Shown here piece by piece: positions 9,005-19,707 of a stretch of DNA of 64,000 bases. The stretch spans positions 124,001 through 188,000 of the forward strand of contig JACTNB010000033.1 of the NCBI GenBank assembly GCA_014584345.1, written 5' to 3'. The notes beneath the pieces are model-generated. The model worked only from the letters and a program-made list of their open reading frames with translations, did no database searches and was not told the origin of the DNA. The stretch is from Planctomycetota bacterium (GTDB lineage: Bacteria > Planctomycetota > Planctomycetia > Planctomycetales > Planctomycetaceae). The position numbers and the translations under genes were made by a program. Each line of letters opens with the position of its first letter. The stretch's first letter is position 1.

Positions 9005-9020
9005 CGGCACGCCAATTGCT
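9005..9020 (+). promoter_or_regulatory. Predicted sigma-54 (-24/-12) promoter of amt
   Basis: CGGCACGCCAATTGCT matches the sigma-54 consensus TGGCACGNNNNTTGCW at every informative base except the first. The invariant GG (9006-9007) and GC (9018-9019) have the required 10-base spacing. It lies 125 bases upstream of the amt start in an otherwise gene-free stretch (8675-9144). Sigma-54 control by NtrC is the usual arrangement for ammonium transport genes. I did not find a clear NtrC enhancer site upstream. Confidence 0.65.
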
Positions 9021-9144
9021 CATGTGATGGTTTGAACTCGTGTTTTAATTTCGGACGTGCATAGTTGAACCGACAACGCCGTGCGAAAACAGAAGATGAA
9101 CCAGCCAATTCACGACAACTCCAATTGAAGCAGAGAGGATCGCA

Positions 9145-10560
9145 ATGTCGAAGCGCGCTCGCAAGCTGATCCACCTCGGAATGACCGGGGTGATTCTATC
9201 GGTAACTTTAATGGCGACAGGCCTGCAGGCGCAGGAAGTCTCGGGAACGGTCGAGACCGTGACAACGCAGGGGGAACCGCTTGTCATTCCAGAATTCGAC
9301 AAGGCAGATATTGCCTGGATGCTCACGGCATCTGCGCTGGTGCTGATGATGACCGCACCCGGTCTGGCATTGTTTTATGGTGGACTGGTCCGCAAGAAGA
9401 ACGTCCTGAGCGTGATGATGCAATGTGTTGCCCTGATGGGAATCATGTCGCTGGTATGGGTGGCCTGTGGATATTCCCTGGCATTCGGCGGGGACATTCT
9501 GGGGGGATTCGTGGGGGGCTTTGATCACGTCATGCTGAGGGGGGTGTTGCCGGAGTGGAATGCCGAGGCGGGGGAAGTCATTTTTCCCGGGGGAGACATT
9601 CCTGACTTATTATTTGCGATGTTTCAGATGATGTTTTTCATTATTACGCCGGCCCTGATCGTGGGGGCGTTTGCAGAGCGGATGCGATTTTCCGCCATGG
9701 CGGTGTATTCGATATTGTGGGGAATCCTGGTGTATTGTCCGATTGCGCATTGGGTCTGGTCTGGGAATGGCTGGTTATGCGAGGCGAACGAAAACGCGGT
9801 TTTTGGCGCGCTTGACTTTGCGGGAGGGACTGTCGTGCATATCAGTTCGGGAGTTTCCGCGCTGGTCTGCGCCCTGGTGCTGGGTCGTCGCTACAATTAC
9901 CAGAAGGAACCGATGCCTCCGCATAATCTCACCTACACGTTTATCGGTGCCACGTTGTTGTGGGTGGGTTGGTTCGGCTTCAATGCGGGGAGTTCGCTCG
10001 CCGCAAATGCCTTGGCCGTGAATGCGTTTGCCGTGACACACATCGCAGCCTCTGCGGGCGTAATTGCTTGGGCGGGGATGGAATGGTTAACGATCAAGCG
10101 ACCAACCATCCTGGGAGCCTGTTCGGGAGCCGTTGCCGGCCTGGTGTGCATCACACCCGCCAGTGGTTCGGTCTCGGTGAGTTCCGCAATCCTAATTGGC
10201 TTGGCCGGTGGTTTCGGCAGTTATCTGGCCTGCACCAAACTCAAGAACGCCCTGGGCTATGATGACTCGCTGGATGTTTTTGGTGTCCATGGCATATCGG
10301 GAATCGTGGGGGCGTTATTGACGGGTGTCTTTGCCACGAAAAGTGTCACCGGTGGCACGGCGGGGTTGCTCGAAGGGAATCCTGGCCAGGTGGTGAATCA
10401 GGCAGTGAGTATCCTCGCGGCGGCGGGGTTGGGTGCGATTGGCAGTTTCGTGCTGTTGAAGATTGTTGACGTGACCATTGGCTTGCGCGTTGGCCAGGAG
10501 ATGGAAGTTCGCGGTTTGGATTTGACGGAGCACGGCGAAGAGGGATATATCTTCCTGTGA
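9145..10560 (+). CDS. amt: Ammonium transporter Amt
   Basis: 471 residues. A signal-like hydrophobic segment (residues 10-30) is followed by the eleven-helix Amt/MEP core starting at about residue 52. Signatures include GLALFYGGLVRKKNV, the perturbed-pore region AFAERMRF, DFAGGTVVHISSG with the first pore histidine region, WVGWFGFNAGS, and DVFGVHGISGIVGALLTG with the second pore histidine. The inner-membrane trimer conducts ammonium and is blocked by P-II protein. A P-II gene and glnD follow on the same strand, the classical amt-glnK pairing. AGAGAGGA upstream of the ATG is a good ribosome-binding site. Expression is probably nitrogen-controlled through the sigma-54 element at 9005. Confidence 0.95.
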   Translation: MSKRARKLIHLGMTGVILSVTLMATGLQAQEVSGTVETVTTQGEPLVIPEFDKADIAWMLTASALVLMMTAPGLALFYGGLVRKKNVLSVMMQCVALMGIMSLVWVACGYSLAFGGDILGGFVGGFDHVMLRGVLPEWNAEAGEVIFPGGDIPDLLFAMFQMMFFIITPALIVGAFAERMRFSAMAVYSILWGILVYCPIAHWVWSGNGWLCEANENAVFGALDFAGGTVVHISSGVSALVCALVLGRRYNYQKEPMPPHNLTYTFIGATLLWVGWFGFNAGSSLAANALAVNAFAVTHIAASAGVIAWAGMEWLTIKRPTILGACSGAVAGLVCITPASGSVSVSSAILIGLAGGFGSYLACTKLKNALGYDDSLDVFGVHGISGIVGALLTGVFATKSVTGGTAGLLEGNPGQVVNQAVSILAAAGLGAIGSFVLLKIVDVTIGLRVGQEMEVRGLDLTEHGEEGYIFL

Positions 10561-10756
10561 GCCGCAAAGAGAGGCCACCACTGCTGGGCAAGACAGAGCC
10601 GCGATCAATTCCCTTGAGGCATCGCTGGCAAGTTTTCATGAATGCAGGATCAGCGAGACCACGGCGAATCGCGTGGGATGCCGACGCGGGATACTCCCCA
10701 CCTGCAGGCAATCCCATGCGGGGAGCGGTACGGGTGGTGTTGCGTCCCCTGTCCAA

Positions 10757-10778
10757 GGCATCGCAAGGGAGCGATGCC
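10757..10778 (+). promoter_or_regulatory. Perfect hairpin in the amt-glnK gap
   Basis: GGCATCGC (10757-10764) and GCGATGCC (10771-10778) form a perfect 8-base stem with a 6-base loop in the 391-base gap between amt and the P-II gene. There is no T-tract, so it is either a factor-dependent terminator, a processing site or an operator. A TATAAT box sits at 10810-10815, 142 bases before the P-II start, without a convincing -35. Nothing else is visible in the gap. Confidence 0.45.
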
Positions 10779-10951
10779 ATTCCCGGCATGCAAAACGAGG
10801 CCTTTCGTTTATAATTCGAGGGGAGTCTACTAAAGGCCGAATTCGGGCATGCATGTCATTGCTCGATGGCAAAAAATCCATTGGATCAGGCGAGAGGCGG
10901 GCGAAACCCAGCCTCGTCCTGCCTACATCGCAGAATTGGAGTAACCGTCTA

Positions 10952-11290
10952 ATGAAGAAAGTGGAAGCTGTAATCCGGCACTTTAAGCTGGAGGAAGTCA
11001 AGGATGCCTTAACCAAGTTGGGTGTGCAGGGGATGACTGTAAGCGAAGTGCGCGGGTTTGGACGCCAGCGCGGGCACAAGGAACAGTATCGGGGCGCGGA
11101 ATATACCGTCGATTTTTTGCCTAAGGTCAAGATTGAAGTGGCCACCGATTCCATGTCCGTGGATCAAGTCGTGGAGACCATCATGAAAACCGCCCGTACG
11201 GGTCAGATTGGCGACGGGAAGATTTTTGTCACCGATCTGGCGGATACCATTCGCATTCGGACGGGAGAAACCGGCGAGGAATCCTTGTAA
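10952..11290 (+). CDS. glnK: Nitrogen regulatory protein P-II
   Basis: 112 residues, full length for the family. The start is ATG at 10952 with GGAG 10 bases upstream. The T-loop is intact: RGFGRQRGHKEQYRGAEY, with the uridylylation Tyr at position 51, and the B-loop TGQIGDGKIFV (about 83-93) that binds ATP/ADP is conserved. P-II trimers sense 2-oxoglutarate and adenylates and control Amt, glutamine synthetase adenylylation and NtrB. Its place between amt and glnD points to the GlnK role, though the sequence is equally GlnB-like. GlnD encoded 119 bases downstream is the enzyme expected to uridylylate Tyr51. Confidence 0.95.
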   Translation: MKKVEAVIRHFKLEEVKDALTKLGVQGMTVSEVRGFGRQRGHKEQYRGAEYTVDFLPKVKIEVATDSMSVDQVVETIMKTARTGQIGDGKIFVTDLADTIRIRTGETGEESL

Positions 11291-11294
11291 TCCC

Positions 11295-11319
11295 CCCCAA
11301 AGACCTGGTCCTTTCGGGG
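11295..11319 (+). terminator. Possible weak hairpin after glnK
   Basis: CCCCAAAG (11295-11302) pairs with CTTT-c-GGGG (11311-11319) across an 8-base loop just after the P-II stop. There is no T-tract, so it may only attenuate transcription into glnD. Confidence 0.3.
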
Positions 11320-11409
11320 TGGAGCAGGGGATGTCGACGGGATCCTTGCCGATGCCGTGTGGTGTGCCTATTGCCTTTTTTGCGCGAATCCGATGTTATT
11401 GGTTAAACC

Positions 11410-14079
11410 ATGAATGCCCCGGAGCCTGGTAATGATTCCTTCAAGTCTCGCTGGCAGGAGATGCAGGGAGCAGTAATCGAGGCGTATCGATTACGGGAAC
11501 AGGACGCCATGCAGGTCCTGTCGTTGCTCACGGAGCAGATGGATCAGTTTCTGCTGGAACTGATCCAGCATTCCGGAAGAAACCTGACGCATTCGATACA
11601 GGATGCCCTGCGGGAAGACATCGCCATTATTGCGGTGGGGGGGTACGGCCGGGGCGAGATGTTTCCACACTCCGACGTGGATATTCTGATCACCTACGAG
11701 GGATCGGGAAATCCCATGCTGCAGAATTTCACTTCGGAATTCGTGCGACAGTGCTGGGATGCGGGGCTGAAACTGGGGCATGCAGCGCGGTCCGTCAGTG
11801 ATACCGTGTCGCTGGGCCGCGAAGAAGCCCAGGTGGCAACCTCACTGGTGGAAACGCGATTGTTGTGGGGTAATGCCTCCATTCACGATCAACTGCGGCG
11901 GCGTTTTGAAAGCTGGATTTCCAAATCCCGCCGCCATTTTATCGATGCCTGCGAACTCTCCCGCAAAAAGGAGATTCAGGAAACGGCATCGGCGGTGTTT
12001 TCCCTGGAACCAGACGTGAAACGCTCTCCAGGAGGGTTACGGGATCTGCAGCTGATCACCTGGATCGGCTTTGCCCGCCACGAGGTTACCGATTTCGAAT
12101 CGCTGGCGAACATAAATGCCTTGCAGCCCGAAATTGCCGAAGGCCTGAACAAGGCACGGGCATTTCTGTCCGATATCCGGATGAACCTGCATGTCCATTC
12201 GACGCGTGCCCAGGATGTGTTGACCCGCCAGGAACAACTGCGCCTGACCGACCAGACCGGTATCTCGGACCATGCGGGGCAGCGTGCCGTCGAGCGGTTC
12301 ATGCAGAACTATTTTCGCAATGCGGAACTGGTTTCACGCACAGCGCGGCGTTTCGTGGAATTGAATCGCCCGAGCACGTTTCAAGAGCGGGTTTCCGCGC
12401 GGGTGTACCGCCGCACCGTGGACGACAAATACGTGATCGTGGCAGGCCGCCTGAATGTTGTCAGTTATGATGTCTCGTCGGTGACGCAGTCGCTGGAGCG
12501 GATCCTGGAAACCTTTCAGGTCGCGATGAATTACAAAGTCCGCGTTTCCACCCGACTGATCGAGGCCATCAAGCTGCGCGTGCCGCGGCTCCCGCGGCAG
12601 ATCAGTGCCGAAGCGGCACAACAGTTCTGCGAAATCTTGCGTAGCTTTGGTCAGATCTCGCAGACCGTTCGGGATCTTTACGAGTGCGGGGTACTGGAAA
12701 TCCTGATCCCACACTTCTCGCATGCGCGAGGTTTGCTGCAGTTCAATCTGTATCATGCCTATACGGTCGACGAGCATACATTTCGCACGTTGGAAGCCTT
12801 GGACCAGATTGCGCGCGAGAAGGACTGGCCTGTCTCGCTGCTGGGGGAACTGAAATGTCCCTTTCAACTCCCGCTGGCCTTGCTGCTGCACGATCTGGGG
12901 AAGGGATACGAGGAAGACCATTGCGTGCTGGGTGCCGAATACGCGCAGGAACTCGGCGATAAGTGGTTTCTGTCCCGCGAGCAGATCAACCAGTTGGAAT
13001 TGCTGATACGCGAGCATTTGAGCATGTCGATGCTGGCCTTTCGCCGGGATACGTCCGATCCCGAAGTGGTAGCCGCCTTCAGCGGTACGGTACGAGATAC
13101 CGACACACTGAAGAAGCTGTACCTGCTGACAATATGCGACATTCAGGCGGTTGCTCCCGGCCTCTGGAATGACTGGAAGGCACGCCTGTTGCGGGAGTTA
13201 TACGAGCGCACGCTGCTGTCACTGGAAGGAAAGTACGAGCGCCCGCATGTCGACGAGCGCCTGGAAGCCATCCGGTCGGAAGCCATTCGCCTGATCGAGA
13301 AGAAACGGACCGCGCCGGACGAGTTGCAGCTGGCGATTCAGGATTTGCAGTCCATGCCTGAACATTATCTGCTGTCCGCGTCGCCGCAAGGCATTGCCGA
13401 GGATATGCAGGTTGCGATGGAATTGCAGGAAGGATCCATCGAGATCGTCAATCGTTACGATCCCGAAAAGCAGACTCTGGAACTTACCATCATTACGCGT
13501 CAACACGGACTAAGCCGATGTTTTCATCGTCTGGCGGGCGTGTTGACGGCCTTGAATTTCTCGATCCTGGCCGCAGATATTTACACGGGAGACTCGGGCC
13601 TGATTTGCGACCGCTTTCTGGTGACGGATATTACTTCGCCCCAGCAACCCGGCGAGAGACGTCTGGCCACGATTCGCGAGCGACTTCGCGAGGCCGTCTC
13701 GCGCCCCGTTTCGTTCGAAAAACTGTTCCAGAAACACCGTAGATATCAATACTCCGGGAAGCAGGGGCCGATTTCGGATCAGGAATCACAGGTGGTGATC
13801 GATAACGAAACGTCTTCGTCGGCCACGATCATCGATGTGTTCGCGCACGATCGCACCGGGTTGTTGTTTACGCTTTCGAAGGCGATTTACGATCTGGATC
13901 TGTCGGTGACTCTGGCACGCATCACGACGCACGTCGATCAGGTGGTGGATGTGTTTTACGTGACAAATCTGGAGGGGGAGAAGATCGAGGATGAATATGC
14001 CCTCAAGGCGATCCGCGACCGCCTGCAGCGTGTACTCGAAGAATTCGAACGCTACGGCCATCGCCTGTTCGTCGGCTGA
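11410..14079 (+). CDS. glnD: [Protein-PII] uridylyltransferase/uridylyl-removing enzyme GlnD
   Basis: 889 residues, the normal size. Domains in order: nucleotidyltransferase with GGYGRGEMFPHSDVD (residues 77-91, metal-binding Asp89 and Asp91); a GlnD-type linker (VKRSPGGLRDLQL, about 200-212); an HD phosphohydrolase domain with LLLHDLGKG near residue 495; and two C-terminal ACT domains, the second starting at about 800 (IDVFAHDRTGLLFTLSKAI). GlnD adds UMP to P-II Tyr51 under nitrogen limitation and removes it when glutamine is high, sensed by the ACT domains. Being next to glnK is unusual compared with enterobacteria but makes functional sense. Confidence 0.96.
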   Translation: MNAPEPGNDSFKSRWQEMQGAVIEAYRLREQDAMQVLSLLTEQMDQFLLELIQHSGRNLTHSIQDALREDIAIIAVGGYGRGEMFPHSDVDILITYEGSGNPMLQNFTSEFVRQCWDAGLKLGHAARSVSDTVSLGREEAQVATSLVETRLLWGNASIHDQLRRRFESWISKSRRHFIDACELSRKKEIQETASAVFSLEPDVKRSPGGLRDLQLITWIGFARHEVTDFESLANINALQPEIAEGLNKARAFLSDIRMNLHVHSTRAQDVLTRQEQLRLTDQTGISDHAGQRAVERFMQNYFRNAELVSRTARRFVELNRPSTFQERVSARVYRRTVDDKYVIVAGRLNVVSYDVSSVTQSLERILETFQVAMNYKVRVSTRLIEAIKLRVPRLPRQISAEAAQQFCEILRSFGQISQTVRDLYECGVLEILIPHFSHARGLLQFNLYHAYTVDEHTFRTLEALDQIAREKDWPVSLLGELKCPFQLPLALLLHDLGKGYEEDHCVLGAEYAQELGDKWFLSREQINQLELLIREHLSMSMLAFRRDTSDPEVVAAFSGTVRDTDTLKKLYLLTICDIQAVAPGLWNDWKARLLRELYERTLLSLEGKYERPHVDERLEAIRSEAIRLIEKKRTAPDELQLAIQDLQSMPEHYLLSASPQGIAEDMQVAMELQEGSIEIVNRYDPEKQTLELTIITRQHGLSRCFHRLAGVLTALNFSILAADIYTGDSGLICDRFLVTDITSPQQPGERRLATIRERLREAVSRPVSFEKLFQKHRRYQYSGKQGPISDQESQVVIDNETSSSATIIDVFAHDRTGLLFTLSKAIYDLDLSVTLARITTHVDQVVDVFYVTNLEGEKIEDEYALKAIRDRLQRVLEEFERYGHRLFVG

Positions 14080-14178
14080 CGCCCGTTTCTCGTCGCCGCT
14101 ATGCTTCAAGGGGGGCACGCGAAATTGCTTGAATCGACACGCCCCAATCGACGAGGTTTCCCGCGAGGCTGCAACACC

Positions 14179-14670
14179 TCAGCCCCAGGCATCGTCCTCT
14201 TCGTCGTCCTCTACCGGCATGTCGTCTTCGGCAACGGTTTCGTCGACAATGGACCAGTCGAATTCATCCTCTCCACCCGGGACGTCCAGGTAGGCGCCGC
14301 AGTGGGGACAATCCTGTACGGTTCCCTGCATTTCGCTGGGAAATAGGGCCGTGTTGCCGCACGCTTCACAGGCCACCAGGATGTCCTCGAGGGGGGCGGC
14401 TTCAATTTCCCGCACGGGCTGCAGCAACTCCTCCTCGTTCTGGGAGATAAGTTCTCGCACTTCCTCGACTCGTTCCAGGTCCTTGATGTGAATTTCCAGT
14501 CGGCTCCACATATCGGAGTTGTTATAGACTCCCAAGCCGACGCCATCGCTTTCCTTGAGATGGGTTTGAATTTCCGCCTCGAGCCCCTGTTGGCGCAGCC
14601 AGACAACAATCAGTTCGGCTTCTCGGAGATCGTTCGTGACATAGACACAGTTCGGATCGTGCGTTGACAT
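14179..14670 (-). CDS. Zinc-ribbon protein with an N-terminal DUF2007-like domain
   Basis: 163 residues. The N-terminal 75 residues (VYVTNDLREAELIVVWLRQQ, then short strands with SRLEIHIKDLERVEEV) resemble DUF2007 signal-transducer-like small domains. A zinc ribbon follows at residues 100-128, with two CxxC pairs (CEACG and CPHCG). The tail is strongly acidic. Such small planctomycete proteins are common and uncharacterised; a regulatory or protein-binding role is plausible but unproven. The gene lies between glnD (convergent) and the actP operon, 67 bases downstream of actP on the same strand. Confidence 0.65.
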   Translation of the reverse strand: MSTHDPNCVYVTNDLREAELIVVWLRQQGLEAEIQTHLKESDGVGLGVYNNSDMWSRLEIHIKDLERVEEVRELISQNEEELLQPVREIEAAPLEDILVACEACGNTALFPSEMQGTVQDCPHCGAYLDVPGGEDEFDWSIVDETVAEDDMPVEDDEEDDAWG

Positions 14671-14737
14671 GGCGATTTTGCTCCCGTTGTAAGTAAATAA
14701 ACAAGGACCGGCTTGATATGGAAATACAACTTCGCCT

Positions 14738-16683
<1,946 letters not shown>

Positions 16684-16687
<4 letters not shown>

Positions 16688-16953
16688 GCTCGAATGTCCT
16701 TTCCGGACTGAGGGACGCTGGATTCAGAGGGCCGATCGTGAATCGGCTGGCAAAGCAGGCCGTACAGAAACGCGAGAATCACGGCCAATATAATCAGGCC
16801 AAATCCATACCAGATGGCCACGTTCACCCCCGCAAGCGGGGTCATTTCCATGAGTTGCGGGGCAAAGATATTGATCAGAATAAAACCACTGTAAAAGAGC
16901 AGGTATAACGAGAAAAGCTGTGCCGCGAGGCGATTGTTACGGACGGACGACAT
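16684..16953 (-). CDS. yjcH: DUF485 (YjcH-like) membrane protein, ActP partner
   Basis: 89 residues from ATG at 16953, chosen because GGGAG lies seven bases upstream; longer starts up to 17064 lack this. Two membrane helices are visible (residues 11-33 and 45-68) around the family pattern AAQLFSLYLLFYSGFILINI and a loop ending in GVNVAIWYGFGLIILA. DUF485 proteins accompany ActP-type symporters and probably stabilise them. The stop overlaps the ActP GTG by four bases (GTGA), so translation is coupled. Confidence 0.85.
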
Positions 16954-17195
16954 GGAATCTCCCAAGGATTCGCTAAGATACTCGGAATGTGATCGAGCCC
17001 CGACCACGGAACCTGCCGGAGTGATTTTCGATGCATGTGATGACATGCATGTGTCGCACAGCATAACTCCCTTTGCCCCCGTGGCAAACAGACAGGCCCC
17101 TTGCCCGGCAAGAATAACCGAAGACGCGGGCGAGCAAGGAAGATACGCCGGGGTTGGTCGAGTCTGAAATTACCAGAGACACGAGACGGCAAGCG

Positions 17196-17696
17196 ATGGA
17201 ACAGACGCGGGAATTTTATTGTGCGGACGAACTGGCCACGCGGCGTTGTGCCTGCCTGCTGGCGGCACAGGCGGAACCCGGACTGGTCATCACCCTGGAT
17301 GGACCGCTTGGCGCGGGCAAAACGCATTTTGTGAAGGCGTTTGGAGAAGCGCTGGGCGTGCCAGCAAGCGAAATTAACAGCCCCACGTATGTCATCGTGC
17401 AACACTATGCGGGCCGGTTGCAACTGCATCACTTTGATCTGTATCGTCTGCAGGACGAGGATGAGTGGTACGAACTGGGAGCCGATGAATTGTTCGAGTC
17501 AACGGGAGTCTGCCTCGTGGAATGGGCGAATCGATTTCCCCGGCTATTGCCGATCGATCGAATTGCCATTGCCATTGTGGTCGAGGGACTCCACAGCCGA
17601 AAGCTGGTTGTCCAGGCAAGAGGCGATTGTTCCCTACGGATACTAGCCGCGTGGAGTCGGACCTGGGAGACCTGTTCACCGGCAGAAAATGGATAA
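17196..17696 (+). CDS. tsaE: tRNA threonylcarbamoyladenosine biosynthesis ATPase TsaE
   Basis: 166 residues from ATG at 17196; the frame is open upstream to a TTG at 17154 that adds nothing conserved. Walker A is GPLGAGKT (residues 36-43). The TsaE signatures NSPTYVIVQHY, HHFDLYRLQD and VCLVEWANRF follow in order. TsaE is the ATPase of the TsaBDE complex that makes t6A37 in ANN-decoding tRNAs and is essential in most bacteria. Its partners tsaB and tsaD are not in the window. Downstream is a 610-base stretch with no clear gene. Confidence 0.93.
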   Translation: MEQTREFYCADELATRRCACLLAAQAEPGLVITLDGPLGAGKTHFVKAFGEALGVPASEINSPTYVIVQHYAGRLQLHHFDLYRLQDEDEWYELGADELFESTGVCLVEWANRFPRLLPIDRIAIAIVVEGLHSRKLVVQARGDCSLRILAAWSRTWETCSPAENG

Positions 17697-17774
17697 ATCA
17701 GTCCATCTTCCGGCAAAATCTCGCGTCAATTTGGCTACGGAGGGAGCCGGAACAGGAAATATCACAAGATGCGC

Positions 17775-17803
17775 TTGACATATTGGGGAAGATAAAGTGG
17801 AAT
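17775..17803 (+). promoter_or_regulatory. Possible sigma-70 promoter in the tsaE-KAS gap
   Basis: TTGACA (17775-17780) is followed after 17 bases by TGGAAT (17798-17803). The -35 is perfect and the -10 matches four of six positions. It could drive transcription toward the KAS-like gene at 18311, leaving a leader of about 500 bases. The rest of 17697-18310 shows no gene that I trust. Confidence 0.35.
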
Positions 17804-17843
17804 AAGAGGTTGTGGATCTCTCCCTGCGTATTCTCTCGAAGTA

Positions 17844-17870
17844 AGTAAATTTCTGTTTACGAAATTTACT
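17844..17870. promoter_or_regulatory. Perfect AT-rich inverted repeat, operator-like
   Basis: AGTAAATTTC (17844-17853) and GAAATTTACT (17861-17870) are perfect inverted 10-mers around a 7-base spacer. The element lies 41 bases downstream of the possible -10 at 17798, where a repressor or a transcript hairpin could act. There is no T-tract beyond it. Confidence 0.45.
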
Positions 17871-18310
17871 ATGGAAGGAAGAGGGGGGTGGAAGAAACCA
17901 GTTCCTGTGGGACCAGCGAACTGCTTGAATTATTCCAGCCGCCTGACGTAGGGGAGGAACGGTTTTTCCTGCCTGATGTTTTCTTGAGAAGTGGAGTCGT
18001 AGTCGGAAGTGAACGTAGGGAGGTCTTGCAGCTTCCCAAGGGAAATCAATAGCACTGGGTGAGTCGCTTTGCCGCGCCATGCTATCAATTTTCGACTTAA
18101 TACCCCCCCAACGCAGTTATCACGTCGCGGGACCAAGCGTAAAAGACGTGGTAGCCTGCAACTCACTTACAGTGGAAATGGGTTGGAGCCTGTTTTTGAT
18201 TGTGAGTGCAAGAACACGCAAGTGTTCGTAAGGAAACAATCACGTTTCGCCAGTCGTGTTTTGCCGTATGGTTTGCGGCAGCATGACGTTATGTAGGGTC
18301 AGGCTGTACA

Positions 18311-19600
18311 ATGTCTTCGCACTCACCGTGTCGCGTTGTCATGACGGGATTGGGGATCGTCTCGCCTATAGGCATAGGAAAACATGCCTTCTGGAGCAAT
18401 CTCATCAACGCCCGTTCCGGAATTGGATTTCTCCAATCCGTTCCCTCGTCTCGACTTCCGTCCAAGCTGGGCGCGGAAATCCACGATTTCGACCCCGTAA
18501 CACACATCTATAACCGCAAGTTTATCAAGGTAATGAGTCGCGATGTGCAGTTGGGGGTGGCTGCTGCCAGCATGAGCATGGAGGATGCGGGCTTGACGCG
18601 GGGAGATGTCGATCCCGACCGCTTGGGGGTGGTCTTCGGAGCGGGGCATATTTCCTCCACGCCCCAGGAACTGATCGAGGCCGCTCGCCAGGATGTCCCG
18701 TTTGACCCAGGGAATCAGTTTGATCGTTGGGGCGAGGAACGCATGGGGAAAATTCCCCCGTTGTGGCTATTGCGGCAACTTCCTAACATGCCTGCCTGCC
18801 ACGTCGCGATCGAATTTGATGCCCGTGGCCATAATAACACTATCACAAGTCGCGAATCCTCGACATTGCTGGCGATGTCCGAAGCCATGGGAACAATTCA
18901 ACGTGGAGTGGCGGACTGCATGATTGTCGGGGCCAGTAGTTCCGCGACGGACCCCTTCGATGTGGCTCGGTTTAACCTGTTCGAAAGTCTGACTCGTCGC
19001 CAGGACGATCCCGAGCGTGCCTGTCGTCCGTTTGATCGGGACCGGGACGGTTCCGTTGTGGGTGAAGGTTCGGCCGTGTTCGTGCTGGAAAGTTATGAAC
19101 ATGCGAAACGCCGAGGCGCACAGATCTACGCGGAAGTGCTTGCGGTCGGTTCCGCCTGCGATGGACGAATCGGCAAGGTGAACCAGTATGGCTCAGGGCT
19201 GGTGTCGGCAATTCGCTCGGTGGTACAGCGTACGGGAATACGCCCCGAAGAGATCGGCCACATCAATGCGCATGGCAAGAGCACTCAGCGGGACGATCTG
19301 GTGGAAGCCATGGCTTACCACCAAGCCATGGGAGAAACGGCCTCGCGAATTCCGTTAATCGCACTGGGTAGTTATTTCGGCCAGTTTGATGCCGGCACGG
19401 GAGCCGTGGAGTTGGCAGGTTCCATCCTGGCCTTGCAGAACAGGGAACTCCCGATCACGCTGAATTACGAGACCCCCGATCCTGGCTGCCGACTGAATGT
19501 CGTGCGGGACCAGACGGTTCCTTTGCGTAATTCCCTGGCAATGAGCGTGAATCGCACCTCGATGGGCCAAAGCACCGCCTGTCTGCTTCGCGCCATCTGA
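18311..19600 (+). CDS. Beta-ketoacyl synthase-like protein lacking the catalytic Cys and one His
   Basis: 429 residues covering the whole thiolase-like KAS fold: VVMTGLGIVSPIGIGKHAFW at the N-terminus, CRPFDRDRDGSVVGEGSAVF at 238-257, and NAHGKST at 319-325. The active-site cysteine expected in a TACxxG-like motif is replaced: the aligned stretch is ITSRESS, with Glu182 at the cysteine position. The first catalytic His is kept (His321), but the second is Gln358 (FGQFDAGTGAVE against GHxxGAAGAVE), and the usual FGFGGTN near the end reads VNRTSMGQS. So it is unlikely to condense acyl chains itself; a chain-length-factor-like or binding partner role is possible. No acyl carrier protein or active KAS gene is nearby. 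Confidence 0.85.
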   Translation: MSSHSPCRVVMTGLGIVSPIGIGKHAFWSNLINARSGIGFLQSVPSSRLPSKLGAEIHDFDPVTHIYNRKFIKVMSRDVQLGVAAASMSMEDAGLTRGDVDPDRLGVVFGAGHISSTPQELIEAARQDVPFDPGNQFDRWGEERMGKIPPLWLLRQLPNMPACHVAIEFDARGHNNTITSRESSTLLAMSEAMGTIQRGVADCMIVGASSSATDPFDVARFNLFESLTRRQDDPERACRPFDRDRDGSVVGEGSAVFVLESYEHAKRRGAQIYAEVLAVGSACDGRIGKVNQYGSGLVSAIRSVVQRTGIRPEEIGHINAHGKSTQRDDLVEAMAYHQAMGETASRIPLIALGSYFGQFDAGTGAVELAGSILALQNRELPITLNYETPDPGCRLNVVRDQTVPLRNSLAMSVNRTSMGQSTACLLRAI

Positions 19601-19707
19601 TCGATTCGGTAAGCTTGTGAATTCCATGACGATTCGTTGCCCCGGTCTGGCTCTGTCGAGTCTGCCGTAGGGGAACGAGACCCAGAATTTGCAGGGGATG
19701 CCCGATA

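Noticed and set aside
17676..18080. A 134-codon minus-strand open frame in the tsaE-KAS gap
   Set aside because: Low-quality composition, no family, overlaps the perfect palindrome; not supported as a gene.
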